A DNA stretch of 64,000 bases from Pirellula staleyi DSM 6068 (lineage in GTDB: Bacteria; Planctomycetota; Planctomycetia; Pirellulales; Pirellulaceae): NCBI RefSeq assembly GCF_000025185.1, contig NC_013720.1, forward strand, positions 4,960,001 to 5,024,000, written 5' to 3'. The position numbers and the translations under genes are program-made. Below, piece after piece: positions 1 through 8,970 of the stretch (position 1 is its first letter; every line of letters starts with the position of its first letter). The notes beneath the pieces are model-generated. The model was given only the letters and a program-made list of their open reading frames with translations. It made no database searches and was not told where the DNA came from.

Positions 1-240
1 AAGATGCTCGAGGTACTTCATACCGCCATTTTGCATGAAGGTTCGACCTTGTCCGATGGCACTTATCGCAACGCACTTGCACAGGCTGGCAACTACCAGA
101 ATATGCACCGAGTTTACGATCGCGAGCACGAACCTTGCCCAACGTGCCTGTCACCCATTCAGCGCATTGTGCAAGCCCAGCGGTCGACCTTTTTTTGCGC
201 AGCTTGTCAGCGTCCCTCTCGTAAAAAACCTCTGAAATAA
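1..240 (+). CDS. mutM: Formamidopyrimidine-DNA glycosylase, C-terminal fragment (5' end outside window)
   Basis: The reading frame is open from the first base and ends at a TAA, so only the last 79 residues are visible. They carry the C-terminal zinc finger of Fpg/Nei glycosylases: C-x2-C-x16-C-x2-C with the typical I-x-R-I and Q-R-S-T-F-F-C spacing between the pairs, followed by a short basic tail. In this family the finger binds DNA while the N-terminal proline, outside this window, performs base excision of oxidised purines. The finger alone cannot separate Fpg from Nei, but the QRSTFFC context favours Fpg. No terminator with a U-tract follows on this strand. Confidence 0.85.
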   Translation, partial: KMLEVLHTAILHEGSTLSDGTYRNALAQAGNYQNMHRVYDREHEPCPTCLSPIQRIVQAQRSTFFCAACQRPSRKKPLK

Positions 241-282
241 TTATTAGTTTTTTGTGTCGCAGCTCTTCGCAGTTTTGCCGCG

Positions 283-323
283 AAAAAACGGATGCGATTG
301 CTTATCAGTCCGCTAGCATCCGT
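283..323 (-). terminator. Orphan minus-strand intrinsic terminator
   Basis: Read on the minus strand, ACGGATGC pairs perfectly with GCATCCGT (8 bp, 20-nt loop) and is followed directly by six T residues. No minus-strand gene lies to its right before the plus-strand MscS gene, so it has no obvious mRNA to terminate. It may end an unannotated small transcript or antisense read-through. Confidence 0.5.
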
Positions 324-683
324 CAGCCGCAAGGGTTGAAGATTTTCAGCCATTTTCTACAATAAAGCGGCCATCTTCGGCCTGTATCTAGTTGAAAACA
401 TTCGCGCACATCGATGCGTGAATCTTCGGCGATCCATTGCCGGAAGTTAGCGTCAGCTATTGACGCAAAACTTACCGCAACATTACTCGGTTTCGCGAAC
501 TAGCAACTCAGATTTTTCAGCCTCTCTCGGGCGATCATTCGCCTTGCTGGAATCTGCCCAAGCGACTACTGCCGTACTCCTGATTACGAACGATTTCGAT
601 TCGCATTTTTTATTTGCCTCGCATCACCTGAACTGAGCTACGTGAGCTCGAATTGGGGTGGATACGCTCGGCGACACTCTGCT

Positions 684-728
684 AAGGGGGAGTCATCGCC
701 ATGCCACTGGACTTACACAGAAAGGAAG
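684..728 (+). promoter_or_regulatory. Two alternative Shine-Dalgarno/start pairs for the MscS gene
   Basis: AAGGGGGAG at 684-692 lies 8 bases before an ATG at 701. AAAGGAAG at 721-728 lies 8 bases before a second in-frame ATG at 737. Both spacings are good. The second start puts the hydrophobic signal sequence nearer the N-terminus and is preferred. Confidence 0.5.
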
Positions 729-736
729 TGATCGCG

Positions 737-2917
737 ATGACATCGCACGATGCTCACAGGTCTTTAGGATTCACTTCACTCAAAACATGCACGCTGCTTG
801 TGGCATGTTTTCTTTTGCTCCTGGCAATGCAGGTGCCTGCTCAAGCCGCCGAACCAGCGGATCATGAGCAGCCAGCGTCGACCTCCAAAAACGAGTCCAC
901 CGAGGAGCAAGTCGGCGAGCGCACTACGGTGCTTAAGCCGGTTGCTGAAGAGGTCGAAACGATTTCAGCCGCCGAACAGATAACGCGACTGCAGCGAGCC
1001 GTTCAAAACGATAACGACCAGATCAGCGAGCTGCGCGAAGAGCTGGCCGATCCGATGAGCGAGTACAAAATCGCCGAGGCTGAGTTTCAGCAGCTCGAAA
1101 CGAAATTGCAGGCGATTAGTGCTCAGCTGAACGACCCGATGAAGCTGGCGCCCGATGAAATCACAGTGCTGCAAACAGAGCGCGACGAGATCGCCGAAAA
1201 GCATAAGCTGGCGCGTGATCGATTTGATCTCGCCATCGAATCGCGGCGCACGATTCACGATCAGATCGCCGCCCTCGAGGAGAAGCTGCGGCAAGATCAA
1301 GCGGCTCTCGACCGGGTTAGTGGAAATCTACAGCCCGCCGCTAGTGCCACCACAAAACCTGCCGGTGAAATGCCTGCAGATAGTCTCGCTTCTAGCGACG
1401 CTGCCGATGCCGCCAACAGTCCCGAGAATGGGTCCCCCAAAGCAACGAGTGAATCGCCAGCGAGTGAGAAGACGAGCGACAAGTCGGCCGCATCGCAATC
1501 GCCGATGCTTCCTGGCATCGATTTGCCAGCAACCCCCATTTTTCAGGCTCCGGCGAAGGCTCCCAGCAAAGAATTGTTGGCGGCCGAAGATGAGGCAAAG
1601 CTGCGTAAAGAACTAGCCGAGCAGGCTGAGCGGGATGCCAAGTCGGTGACCGATCGAATCGTCTCGCTCGATAAAAGTATTGAGCTCGAGAACAAGCAGC
1701 TTGCAGCGAGTCGCAAACGATCCGACCTCGCCTATCAATCGGCACAGGCGATGGAGCGCGAGAAAGAAAAACTCCGCATCGGTGGTGCCTCCGAGGAACA
1801 ACTCGCTGCCATTCGCGAGCAACGTGAGAAAGCGGAAGCACATTTTCAGGCAGCGCGGGCTGAAGTGGCTGAACGCATCGATCGCGTCAATCAACTGCAA
1901 TCGCAGCGCGCACTGCTCCAGCGCGAGGAACTTGCCGCCATTGCGGAAGCGAAACTTAAACTCGAAGAAGCAACCACCGCCGAGGCGAATGTCACCAATC
2001 TTCGCAATCCATTCTCGCCCCACAATCTCATTCAATGGTTCCTCGATCATGGTCCGAAAATCGGCGTCATCTTGATTAGCATGCTGGCGCTGCGTTGGTT
2101 CCTTAGCCTAGCCAATCATCGCTTCGTGCAGATGATGGCCATTCGTGGCGCACGAGGGACCCAGCAAGAGCGTGAAGACCGCGCACGCACACTCGTCGGA
2201 GTATTTCATAACGCAGCTTCGGGCGCGATTGTCGTCAGCGGAACGCTCATGATTTTCGAAGAGGTCGGCATTGCCGTCGCGCCTCTCATGGGTGGTGCTG
2301 CTGTGGTGGGCTTAGCCGTGGCCTTCGGTGCGCAAAATTTGATTCGCGACTATTTTTATGGCTTCGTGATCTTGCTCGAGAATCAGTACAAGCTGAACGA
2401 TGTCCTGAAAATTGGCGATATCGCGGGGCAAGTCGAGCAGATCACGCTCCGCATGACGGTGCTGCGCGATATCGAAGGAAACGTCCATTTTATTCCCAAC
2501 GGCAAGATCGACTCCGTGACAAACATGACCCACGGCTGGTCGCGCGCGGTGCTCGATGTCCCGGTTGCTTACGACGAAGATATCGACCGCGTGATGCAAA
2601 TTTTGATGGATGTTGCCACGCTGATGCGGCGCGATCCCGAGTATGCCTGGCAAATCATCGACGATCCCGAAATGCTGGGGATCGAAGCGCTTGGAGATTC
2701 AGCGGTTGCGGTGAAGTTTCTGATCAAAACGCGACCACTCAGCAAGCACCCGATTCGCCGCGAACTGCTCCGTCGAATAAAGCGGAAGTTCGACGAACTC
2801 GGCATCATAATTCCGTTTCAGCAGCGCGTGGTGCATCATCGCTACGACGAAATGCTCGACAGCGAGTCCGATGTTCCCGGCCTCCTTGCACCTCCCAGAT
2901 CCAAGAAACGGGCGTAG
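737..2917 (+). CDS. MscS-family mechanosensitive channel with long periplasmic coiled-coil region
   Basis: The product has 726 residues from ATG 737 (738 from ATG 701). An N-terminal signal peptide ends in a VPAQA-A type cleavage site. It is followed by about 380 residues rich in Glu, Lys, Gln and Ala with heptad character, interrupted near residues 200-270 by a Ser/Ala/Pro linker. Two or three membrane segments follow. The last is the pore-lining MscS helix, with an alternating Gly/Ala pattern (GGAAVVGLAVAFGAQNLIRD), and then the beta-domain signature of MscS proteins (IGDIAGQVEQITLRMTVLRD and FIPNGKI). Such channels open under membrane tension to release solutes during hypo-osmotic shock. 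The large periplasmic extension resembles KefA/MscK-type members and may sense cell-wall state; that role is inference. Confidence 0.88.
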   Translation: MTSHDAHRSLGFTSLKTCTLLVACFLLLLAMQVPAQAAEPADHEQPASTSKNESTEEQVGERTTVLKPVAEEVETISAAEQITRLQRAVQNDNDQISELREELADPMSEYKIAEAEFQQLETKLQAISAQLNDPMKLAPDEITVLQTERDEIAEKHKLARDRFDLAIESRRTIHDQIAALEEKLRQDQAALDRVSGNLQPAASATTKPAGEMPADSLASSDAADAANSPENGSPKATSESPASEKTSDKSAASQSPMLPGIDLPATPIFQAPAKAPSKELLAAEDEAKLRKELAEQAERDAKSVTDRIVSLDKSIELENKQLAASRKRSDLAYQSAQAMEREKEKLRIGGASEEQLAAIREQREKAEAHFQAARAEVAERIDRVNQLQSQRALLQREELAAIAEAKLKLEEATTAEANVTNLRNPFSPHNLIQWFLDHGPKIGVILISMLALRWFLSLANHRFVQMMAIRGARGTQQEREDRARTLVGVFHNAASGAIVVSGTLMIFEEVGIAVAPLMGGAAVVGLAVAFGAQNLIRDYFYGFVILLENQYKLNDVLKIGDIAGQVEQITLRMTVLRDIEGNVHFIPNGKIDSVTNMTHGWSRAVLDVPVAYDEDIDRVMQILMDVATLMRRDPEYAWQIIDDPEMLGIEALGDSAVAVKFLIKTRPLSKHPIRRELLRRIKRKFDELGIIIPFQQRVVHHRYDEMLDSESDVPGLLAPPRSKKRA

Positions 2918-3131
2918 TGCATAGACCTGTAATCGCGGGGCCGCTGAAGCAGATTTCCATTGCGTCGGCGACAGAATTTACCGTACACTTCGGGAATGCA
3001 TCGAGAACTTTCGATGAGTGTGGGGGCACTTATCTAGGAGATGTTGCGCCATAAATTGCTTACGAGCGGTGTGGCGTCGACATTTCCTTTACCTAACCAC
3101 TCTTCCTCTCCCCAATTTCACGGAGGCCCGA

Positions 3132-4193
3132 ATGACTAGCGAAAACCAACCCGGCTCGAAGAAAGATTGCCCCGACTGCGAGTCGTCCCTCTATTTGCCA
3201 CGTCGCGATTTCATTCGCGTGGTCGGTTCGGCTGCTGTCGCCAGTGCGCTCGCGCCTGCTGCCAAATTGTGGGGAGCCGACGAGAAGCCTGCTGCCGACA
3301 AAACGCCGGAATCGATCGTCAAGCACCTCTACGATTCGCTCAACGAAAAGCAGCGGAAAGATGTCTGCTTCGACTGGGACTACCAAGATCCCAAGCGAGG
3401 CCTTCTGCGCACACGCATCAGCAACAACTGGCACATCACTTCACCTGTGATCAAAAGTGATTATTTCACGAGCGATCAGCAGCAGATGATTCGCGACATC
3501 TTCGAAGGAATGATTCAGCCCGAGTGGCACGCGAAGTTCGACAAGCAACTGCAAGACGATGCGGGTGGCTTTGGTAATAGCCAAAATATTGCCATTTTCG
3601 GCAAGCCAGGTGAAGGGAAGTACGAATTCGTGATGACCGGGCGTCACATGACGCTCCGCTGCGACGGCAACACAGCCGACCATGTGGCGTTTGGTGGCCC
3701 GATTTTCTACGGACACGCTGCCAACGGATTCAACGAAAGCGCCGACCACAAGGGGAACGTCTTCTGGGAGCAAGCCCTCGCCGCGAACGAGGTCTACAAG
3801 ATGCTCGATGGCAAGCAGCGTAAGCTGGCCGAAGTTGCCGACACCCCACGCGAGCAAGAGTCGGGCATGCAAGGCCCTGAGGGGAAATTCCCTGGCATTC
3901 CGGTCGCCGATATGTCGTCGGACCAAAAAGAACTAGTGCAAAAGACGCTGCTGAAGTTGATCGAACCTTATCGTCAAACCGATCGCGACGAAGTCCTCTC
4001 GTGCCTCAAGGCCCAAGGTGGTATCGACAAGTGCAGCCTCGCGTTCTATGTCCTTAACGATCTGGGTGGCGATAAGGTGTGGGACAACTGGCGGCTCGAA
4101 GGTCCCAACTTCGTTTGGTACTTCCGAGGCGAACCGCACGTGCATGTGTGGGTGAACATTGCCGACAACCACAAGGTGGAACTCAACGCGTAA
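3132..4193 (+). CDS. Tat-exported DUF3500-like protein
   Basis: The product has 353 residues from ATG 3132, which follows GGAGG at a 5-base spacing; a longer frame upstream lacks support. The N-terminus carries a twin-arginine motif (RRDFIR) followed by an Ala-rich hydrophobic stretch, so export by Tat is likely. The mature part has features of DUF3500 proteins: a segment in which a target-binding-like loop (MTGRHMTL) precedes a 'VAFGGPIFYGH' stretch, then an Ala/Leu helix ending in 'LDGKQRKLA'. DUF3500 has no established biochemical function. A strong terminator follows, so it appears to be a single-gene unit. The family assignment is from motif memory only. Confidence 0.7.
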   Translation: MTSENQPGSKKDCPDCESSLYLPRRDFIRVVGSAAVASALAPAAKLWGADEKPAADKTPESIVKHLYDSLNEKQRKDVCFDWDYQDPKRGLLRTRISNNWHITSPVIKSDYFTSDQQQMIRDIFEGMIQPEWHAKFDKQLQDDAGGFGNSQNIAIFGKPGEGKYEFVMTGRHMTLRCDGNTADHVAFGGPIFYGHAANGFNESADHKGNVFWEQALAANEVYKMLDGKQRKLAEVADTPREQESGMQGPEGKFPGIPVADMSSDQKELVQKTLLKLIEPYRQTDRDEVLSCLKAQGGIDKCSLAFYVLNDLGGDKVWDNWRLEGPNFVWYFRGEPHVHVWVNIADNHKVELNA

Positions 4194-4225
4194 GTGCCAT
4201 TGGCACTAACGGCGCTAACTCATCG

Positions 4226-4279
4226 GCAGCGTGATGCTCGGGCGAGGTAATCTCTCCGCAACATCACGCTGCTTTTTTG
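4226..4279 (+). terminator. Intrinsic terminator after the DUF3500-like gene
   Basis: GCAGCGTGATG (4226-4236) pairs perfectly with CATCACGCTGC (4262-4272). The 11-bp stem is followed by TTTTTTGT. The loop is 25 bases. Confidence 0.85.
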
Positions 4280-4421
4280 TTTCTTGATCTGTTACGATTA
4301 ATAGCAGCTCGTCGAATAGAGACGAGCCGCACCAGTATCAGCCTGGTAGCGAGCGAAAAAATCGCCAAATCGCTGGCCCATCTCTCGCAAAAGCCACGAC
4401 TCCCACACCTTGAGACTCCGC

Positions 4422-6158
4422 ATGAACTCGCGACGCGCATGGCTTCGAAATTCGGCGGCGCTTCTGGCCGGGGCTGCGATTGCCCCTTCGCTGGCGAGTC
4501 CGCTGATCGCCGACGATAGCAACCAACCGTTGCCGCCGTTTGCCGCCCGTGGAACGGCTGGTGCCGTGGCGACGGTCCATCCAATAGCCACCGCTGCGGG
4601 GATCGATGCTGCGAAGCAAGGTGGCAACGCCATCGACGCTGCGATTGCCGCCGCAGTGATGCTGGGAGTTGTCGATTCGCACAACTCGGGGCTCGGCGGA
4701 GGGTGCTTTATCCTTGCGCGACTCGCCAGCGGAAAGACCGTTTGCATTGATGGGCGCGAAACGGCTCCGGCGAAAGCAACGCGCGATATGTACCTGCGCG
4801 GTGGCAAGGCGGATCCGAATTTGAGTCAAACCGGCGCTCTGGCGGTCGCTACCCCCGGCGCGTTGCGGGCTTATGAACTCCTCAGCCGAGAAGCAGGCAC
4901 GCGTAAATTTGCCGAGCTCATTCTGCCAGCGGCTCAAGTGGCTGAAGAAGGGTTCGCTATCGACCGGGTCTTGGCGGGACGCATCGCCGCCACGCGCGAG
5001 ACCATCGCGCAGTTTCCCGCGACTGCCGAGGTTCTATTCACCGCGAGTGGCAAGCCACTCGAAACGGGCATGACGCTCCGCCAGCGCGACCTTGCACGCA
5101 CGCTGCGCATGATCGCCGAGCAGGGGGTCGACTGGTTTTACGAAGGAGAACTTGCCGAGCGGATCGGCGCGTGGATGCGAGAGCACGGAGGACTTCTTTC
5201 GCAGGACGATTTCAAAAACTACCAGCCTGCTCGCCGCGAACCGCTCTCGACGTCGTTCCGCCGCAACACCATCCTCGGATTCCCACCACCAAGTTCAGGC
5301 GGTGTGCATGTCGCACAAATCTTGAAGATGCTCGAACGTTTTCCGCTGGCGGAGATTCACCGCTCGAGTCCCGCCGCAGCGCTCCATTTAATTGCTGAAG
5401 CGATGAAGCTCGCCTTCGCCGATCGTGCCAAATGGCTCGGGGACCCCGACTTCGCGAAGGTGCCGCGCGGGCTGATTGACGAGAAGTATTTGATGGCCCG
5501 CGCGAGCCTCATCAATCCACAGGAAACCACCGCCGCTGTCGCTGGCGAACCTCCGCATCCCCAAAGTGACCTGTTCAGCAAACACACCACACACATCACA
5601 GCAGCTGATCGAGCGGGCAACATTGTGGCCATCACCGCCACCGTCAACACCACGTTTGGATCGAAGGTGATCGTTCCCGGCACTGGGCTTGTGCTGAACA
5701 ATGAGATGGACGACTTCAGTATCGAGCCGGGAGTGCGTAACGCCTTCGGCCTGATCGGTGGTCAGGCGAATGAAGTTGCCGCGCGGAAGCGGCCGCTGTC
5801 GAGCATGAGCCCCACGATTGTGCTCGATGTCGATCAAAAATTTAGACTCACCACCGGAGCTGCTGGCGGACCGACGATCATCTCTCAAGTGCTGCTGAAC
5901 GTGCTGCGAACTCTGGAATTTGGCGAAAATCTCGCCACCGCCATTGCCGCGCCACGCATTCATCAGCAGTGGTCTCCCGATGAACTGCGCTGCGAAAAAA
6001 CGCTCCCTCAGGAAGTTCAAGACGACCTTAGCTCGCGCGGTCATCAGCTGAAGCTGGTCGATTCCATGGGGGTGAGCCAAGGGATCGAGCGCCGCGACGA
6101 CACGCTCGTTGCTGTTCACGATCCACGTGTTCCAGGATCGGCGCGAGGATGGTCATGA
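4422..6158 (+). CDS. ggt: Gamma-glutamyltransferase
   Basis: The product has 578 residues from ATG 4422; an ATG 12 bases upstream is also in frame. The N-terminus has a twin-arginine pattern (SRRAWLR) and a hydrophobic stretch, suggesting periplasmic export. Ntn-hydrolase GGT features are plain: 'GGNAIDAAIAAAVMLGVVDSHNSGLGGG' early, the autocleavage nucleophile Thr in 'TTHIT' at about residue 389, 'NTTFGS' and 'LNNEMDDFS' after it, and 'GAAGGPTIISQ' near the end. The precursor normally self-cleaves before that Thr into two subunits and transfers or hydrolyses the gamma-glutamyl group of glutathione and related compounds. Its 3' end overlaps the next gene by 10 bases, which suggests translational coupling. 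Confidence 0.93.
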   Translation: MNSRRAWLRNSAALLAGAAIAPSLASPLIADDSNQPLPPFAARGTAGAVATVHPIATAAGIDAAKQGGNAIDAAIAAAVMLGVVDSHNSGLGGGCFILARLASGKTVCIDGRETAPAKATRDMYLRGGKADPNLSQTGALAVATPGALRAYELLSREAGTRKFAELILPAAQVAEEGFAIDRVLAGRIAATRETIAQFPATAEVLFTASGKPLETGMTLRQRDLARTLRMIAEQGVDWFYEGELAERIGAWMREHGGLLSQDDFKNYQPARREPLSTSFRRNTILGFPPPSSGGVHVAQILKMLERFPLAEIHRSSPAAALHLIAEAMKLAFADRAKWLGDPDFAKVPRGLIDEKYLMARASLINPQETTAAVAGEPPHPQSDLFSKHTTHITAADRAGNIVAITATVNTTFGSKVIVPGTGLVLNNEMDDFSIEPGVRNAFGLIGGQANEVAARKRPLSSMSPTIVLDVDQKFRLTTGAAGGPTIISQVLLNVLRTLEFGENLATAIAAPRIHQQWSPDELRCEKTLPQEVQDDLSSRGHQLKLVDSMGVSQGIERRDDTLVAVHDPRVPGSARGWS

Positions 6159-7633
6159 CACATCCTCGCGAAGCATTACACCCCCGTCACTCTCGAGCCA
6201 CGCCTCGCATCGCCGTGCTGTTTTTGCTCGCTCGCTTTTCAGTTTTCCTCGTGATGCTGCTGGCGATCGTCTCCCCAGGTTCGTCGGCGTTTTCACAGAC
6301 GGAACCTCCTTCGCCCGACAATGCCGCGTGGGAATTCGCGCACCTCGCAGGAGGTGTCACGCTCCGCGGTGTCGTTCTGAAGGAGCGCGAGCACGAGATC
6401 GATTTTGCCGAGATTTTTACCCCACCGGGTCGCCCCATGTATGCCGTGGTGCATGGGCTGCAGCGGATTCGGATCGGACGTATCGAGGCACTCCCCGAGG
6501 CAGAGCATGCCCAACTCCTCGAAACCTTTCAGAACCTGCGCAATCGCGCTCGAATCGATGCCCAGCGCCAAGAGGACGTCGTTTTAGTGGCCATCGGCGA
6601 CGCTGCTTCGGCACGCTTTCGCTACGATGGAGACTGGTTTTCGCTCGAGAGCAATTGCGACGAAATGATCACACGCCGCTGCGTGGTGCGCGTCGAGCAA
6701 ATGTTCCGCGCCTATCGCACACTGCTACCACCGCGAGTCGAGAACCCCGCACGCGTCGAAATCCGTATCTTTGGCGACGTCGATCACTACCGCCAAAACC
6801 TGCGCGAACTTCAGCTGCCGCTCGGGAATCTGGCGATCTATGTCGGCAGTCAGCAGCTTGTCCTCGCCGGGAGCGATTTGCGCACCCTCTCCGATCGACT
6901 AGTGCAGCTGCAAACCCATCTGGCAAGTCTCCAGTCGCAGTCGCAACTGCTCACCAAAGCGCACGAACTTAGCCTCGCACGCCAATCGCAGCTGCTTAAA
7001 GAAAAAGGGTTCTCGGCTGCCGAAATCAGCACCGAATTGCGACTTCGCAAAAACGCTTTCGATGCCGAGCGGGCGGAAGTTCAAGCGGCCGCCGCAGCCG
7101 CCCTTCGCGAAAGTGAAAAGCTCTTTCAAACCGCCACAGCAGCGATGATAAGCCGTTTGCGGCACGAAGCTTTTCACGCCTATCTCGATTCCAGCGTCTT
7201 TCCGCGCGCTTCGCACCATGTGCCGATTTGGCTCCATGAAGGGCTCGCCCAAGTGTTTGAAACAGCGGTGCTCGATGGCGACTCGCTCCGGGTCGATGCA
7301 CCATCTCCCGCAAGGCTTCGAAGTCTCGCTCACGATCTCACCACGGCCGAAGCACTCCCACTCGCCCGGCTTCTCGAATCCGAGCAAGATGCTTTCCTCG
7401 GCAGCCACCGGCAAGCAGCTCGCGACCAGCATTATTTGTATGCCTGGGGAGTCGCCTACCATCTCGCTTTCGAGCAGCGGCTGTTGGGCTCACCGGCACT
7501 CGAAACTTACGTCGAAAAAAGCTCGGCGAAGTCGAGTCCGATTGCCAACTTCGAAAAGCTCGTCGGCAAGGATCTGGTCAGCTGGGAGCGCTCGTGGCAC
7601 GAGCATGTCCGCCGTTCAGCTGCCGCGAAATAG
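6149..7633 (+). CDS. DUF1570-type exported protein with gluzincin motif (first copy)
   Basis: The 494-residue product begins with a hydrophobic signal segment ending near the S-A-F-S-Q site. The C-terminal half has an H-E-A-F-H motif at residues 339-343 and a 'WLHEGLAQVFE' segment whose Glu is residue 364. This is the HExxH plus downstream Glu arrangement of gluzincin metallopeptidases. A Gln/Leu-rich coiled-coil-like stretch (about residues 250-330) precedes it. The gene overlaps ggt by 10 bases, so the two are probably co-translated. A second family member lies at 57763-59256 with the same His-to-Glu distance. Peptidase activity is inferred; DUF1570 proteins are mostly uncharacterised. Confidence 0.75.
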   Translation: MVMTHPREALHPRHSRATPRIAVLFLLARFSVFLVMLLAIVSPGSSAFSQTEPPSPDNAAWEFAHLAGGVTLRGVVLKEREHEIDFAEIFTPPGRPMYAVVHGLQRIRIGRIEALPEAEHAQLLETFQNLRNRARIDAQRQEDVVLVAIGDAASARFRYDGDWFSLESNCDEMITRRCVVRVEQMFRAYRTLLPPRVENPARVEIRIFGDVDHYRQNLRELQLPLGNLAIYVGSQQLVLAGSDLRTLSDRLVQLQTHLASLQSQSQLLTKAHELSLARQSQLLKEKGFSAAEISTELRLRKNAFDAERAEVQAAAAAALRESEKLFQTATAAMISRLRHEAFHAYLDSSVFPRASHHVPIWLHEGLAQVFETAVLDGDSLRVDAPSPARLRSLAHDLTTAEALPLARLLESEQDAFLGSHRQAARDQHYLYAWGVAYHLAFEQRLLGSPALETYVEKSSAKSSPIANFEKLVGKDLVSWERSWHEHVRRSAAAK

Positions 7634-7714
7634 TGCCGCTTGCTTGCTCTTGCCACTTCCCCCAGCGATGATGCTGACAAATCTCCTGCTCCCCATCCCG
7701 CCGGAATTCCCGCC

Positions 7715-8905
7715 ATGATCGTCCGTAACCGATTCACATTTCATTGCTGGCTCTGCGTCATCGCTTCCATGATCCTAGGAGCAATTTGCTCGCTCGCCAC
7801 AGGCGAAGAACCTGCTGCCACTGGCTTTTCTTACTCGCTTCTCAAAGGGGATACCTTCGATGGCTGGATCGTCACCGGCTGTCAGGCGGAAGTGAAGGAG
7901 GGGGTGATTCGCGCCACCTCGGGAGAAGGGATGATTCGGACCGAGAACGAGTATGGCGATTTCATCCTCGAACTCGAGTGGCGGCCTCTCAAGGAGAGCG
8001 ACTTCGACAGCGGAATCTTTTTCCGCGCGGCACTTCCTCCCGAAGGGAAACCGTGGCCGCAAAAGTATCAAGTGAACCTGAAGCAGAACGACGAAGGAAA
8101 CGTCGGCCCACTCAAAGAGGCTCGTAGCAAAGGCCTCATCAAGCCGGGCGAATGGAACCAGATGCAGCTGACGGTGATCGGCGACAAAGCGAGCCTCCAG
8201 CTCAATGGCAAAGATGCCTGGACAGCATCGGGTGTCGAGCGACCTCGCGGCTATATCGCCATCCAGGTCGAAGCAACTCTTGGAGGTCCGTTCGAGTTTC
8301 GTCAGCTGAAAATCACGGAACTCGGTGCCAAGTCACTCATCACCGACGACAAACTCACCGGCTTCACAGGCGTAGGTGGCGAAAAAGAAGCGTGCTGGAG
8401 TCTCGAAGAAGGGATGATCGTTTGCAGCGGCAAAAAAGGGCCTTGGCTGCGTTACGACCAACCGGTGCAAGACTTCAATCTCCGTTTCGACTATCAGCTG
8501 CTGCAGGGGGGCAATTCGGGGATCTATGTGCGTGTCCCCGAAGATGGCAACCATCATGGCAAGGGGGCAGGGGTCGAGATTCAGCTGCTCGATGACACTT
8601 CTGAAAAGTACAAGCAGCTCAAAGAGTATCAATACACCGGCAGCATCTACGCCATCCTGGCCGCAAAAAATCGCCTCGATAAACCGGCTCCCGCTTGGAA
8701 CACGATGGAAATCGACTGCCGCGCCAATCGCTACCGCATAACCCACAACGGTGTGGTGGTTCTCGAGACCGATGACACGCAGACCCCAGAGCTTGCCGAG
8801 CGACGTGTCGAGGGCTACCTGGGACTTCAGAATCACACGAGCAAAATCTGGTTTCGCAACCTCCGTTTGGGTCCCTCGCTCCCCGAACTTCCTGCTGCTA
8901 AATAG
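7715..8905 (+). CDS. Exported protein with two DUF1080 (3-keto-disaccharide hydrolase-like) domains
   Basis: The product has 396 residues from ATG 7715; the frame is open further upstream, but this start gives a proper signal peptide (hydrophobic core ILGAICSLA). Two DUF1080 beta-sandwich modules follow, at about residues 40-205 and 215-390. Each has the family pattern of a Gly-rich 'FDGW' or 'GFTGVGG' opening, 'D(F/L)xLxxEWR'-type strands, a 'GGNSGIYVR' or 'DSGIFFR' turn, 'WNxM' and a closing 'F(R)xL(K)I/RLG'. Some DUF1080 proteins cleave 3-keto-glycosides; whether this one does is unknown. It lies 65 bases upstream of a PQQ-propeller gene on the same strand. Confidence 0.82.
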   Translation: MIVRNRFTFHCWLCVIASMILGAICSLATGEEPAATGFSYSLLKGDTFDGWIVTGCQAEVKEGVIRATSGEGMIRTENEYGDFILELEWRPLKESDFDSGIFFRAALPPEGKPWPQKYQVNLKQNDEGNVGPLKEARSKGLIKPGEWNQMQLTVIGDKASLQLNGKDAWTASGVERPRGYIAIQVEATLGGPFEFRQLKITELGAKSLITDDKLTGFTGVGGEKEACWSLEEGMIVCSGKKGPWLRYDQPVQDFNLRFDYQLLQGGNSGIYVRVPEDGNHHGKGAGVEIQLLDDTSEKYKQLKEYQYTGSIYAILAAKNRLDKPAPAWNTMEIDCRANRYRITHNGVVVLETDDTQTPELAERRVEGYLGLQNHTSKIWFRNLRLGPSLPELPAAK

Positions 8906-8970
8906 TGTCGTATCGACCGACCGGCGACATCATCCCACCTCACGATTTTCCCCACAGATCACCACGATTT

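Larger units (their letters stand above)
241..736. other. Intergenic region with hairpins, no gene seen
   Basis: No convincing coding frame is present. The stretch is more A+T-rich than its neighbours. It contains a perfect 8-bp stem at 288-295/316-323, flanked by an A-run at 283-288 that reads as a terminator on the minus strand. A second inverted repeat, GCGTCA/TGACGC, lies at 450-466. The last bases carry two Shine-Dalgarno-like sequences in front of the MscS gene. Confidence 0.6.
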
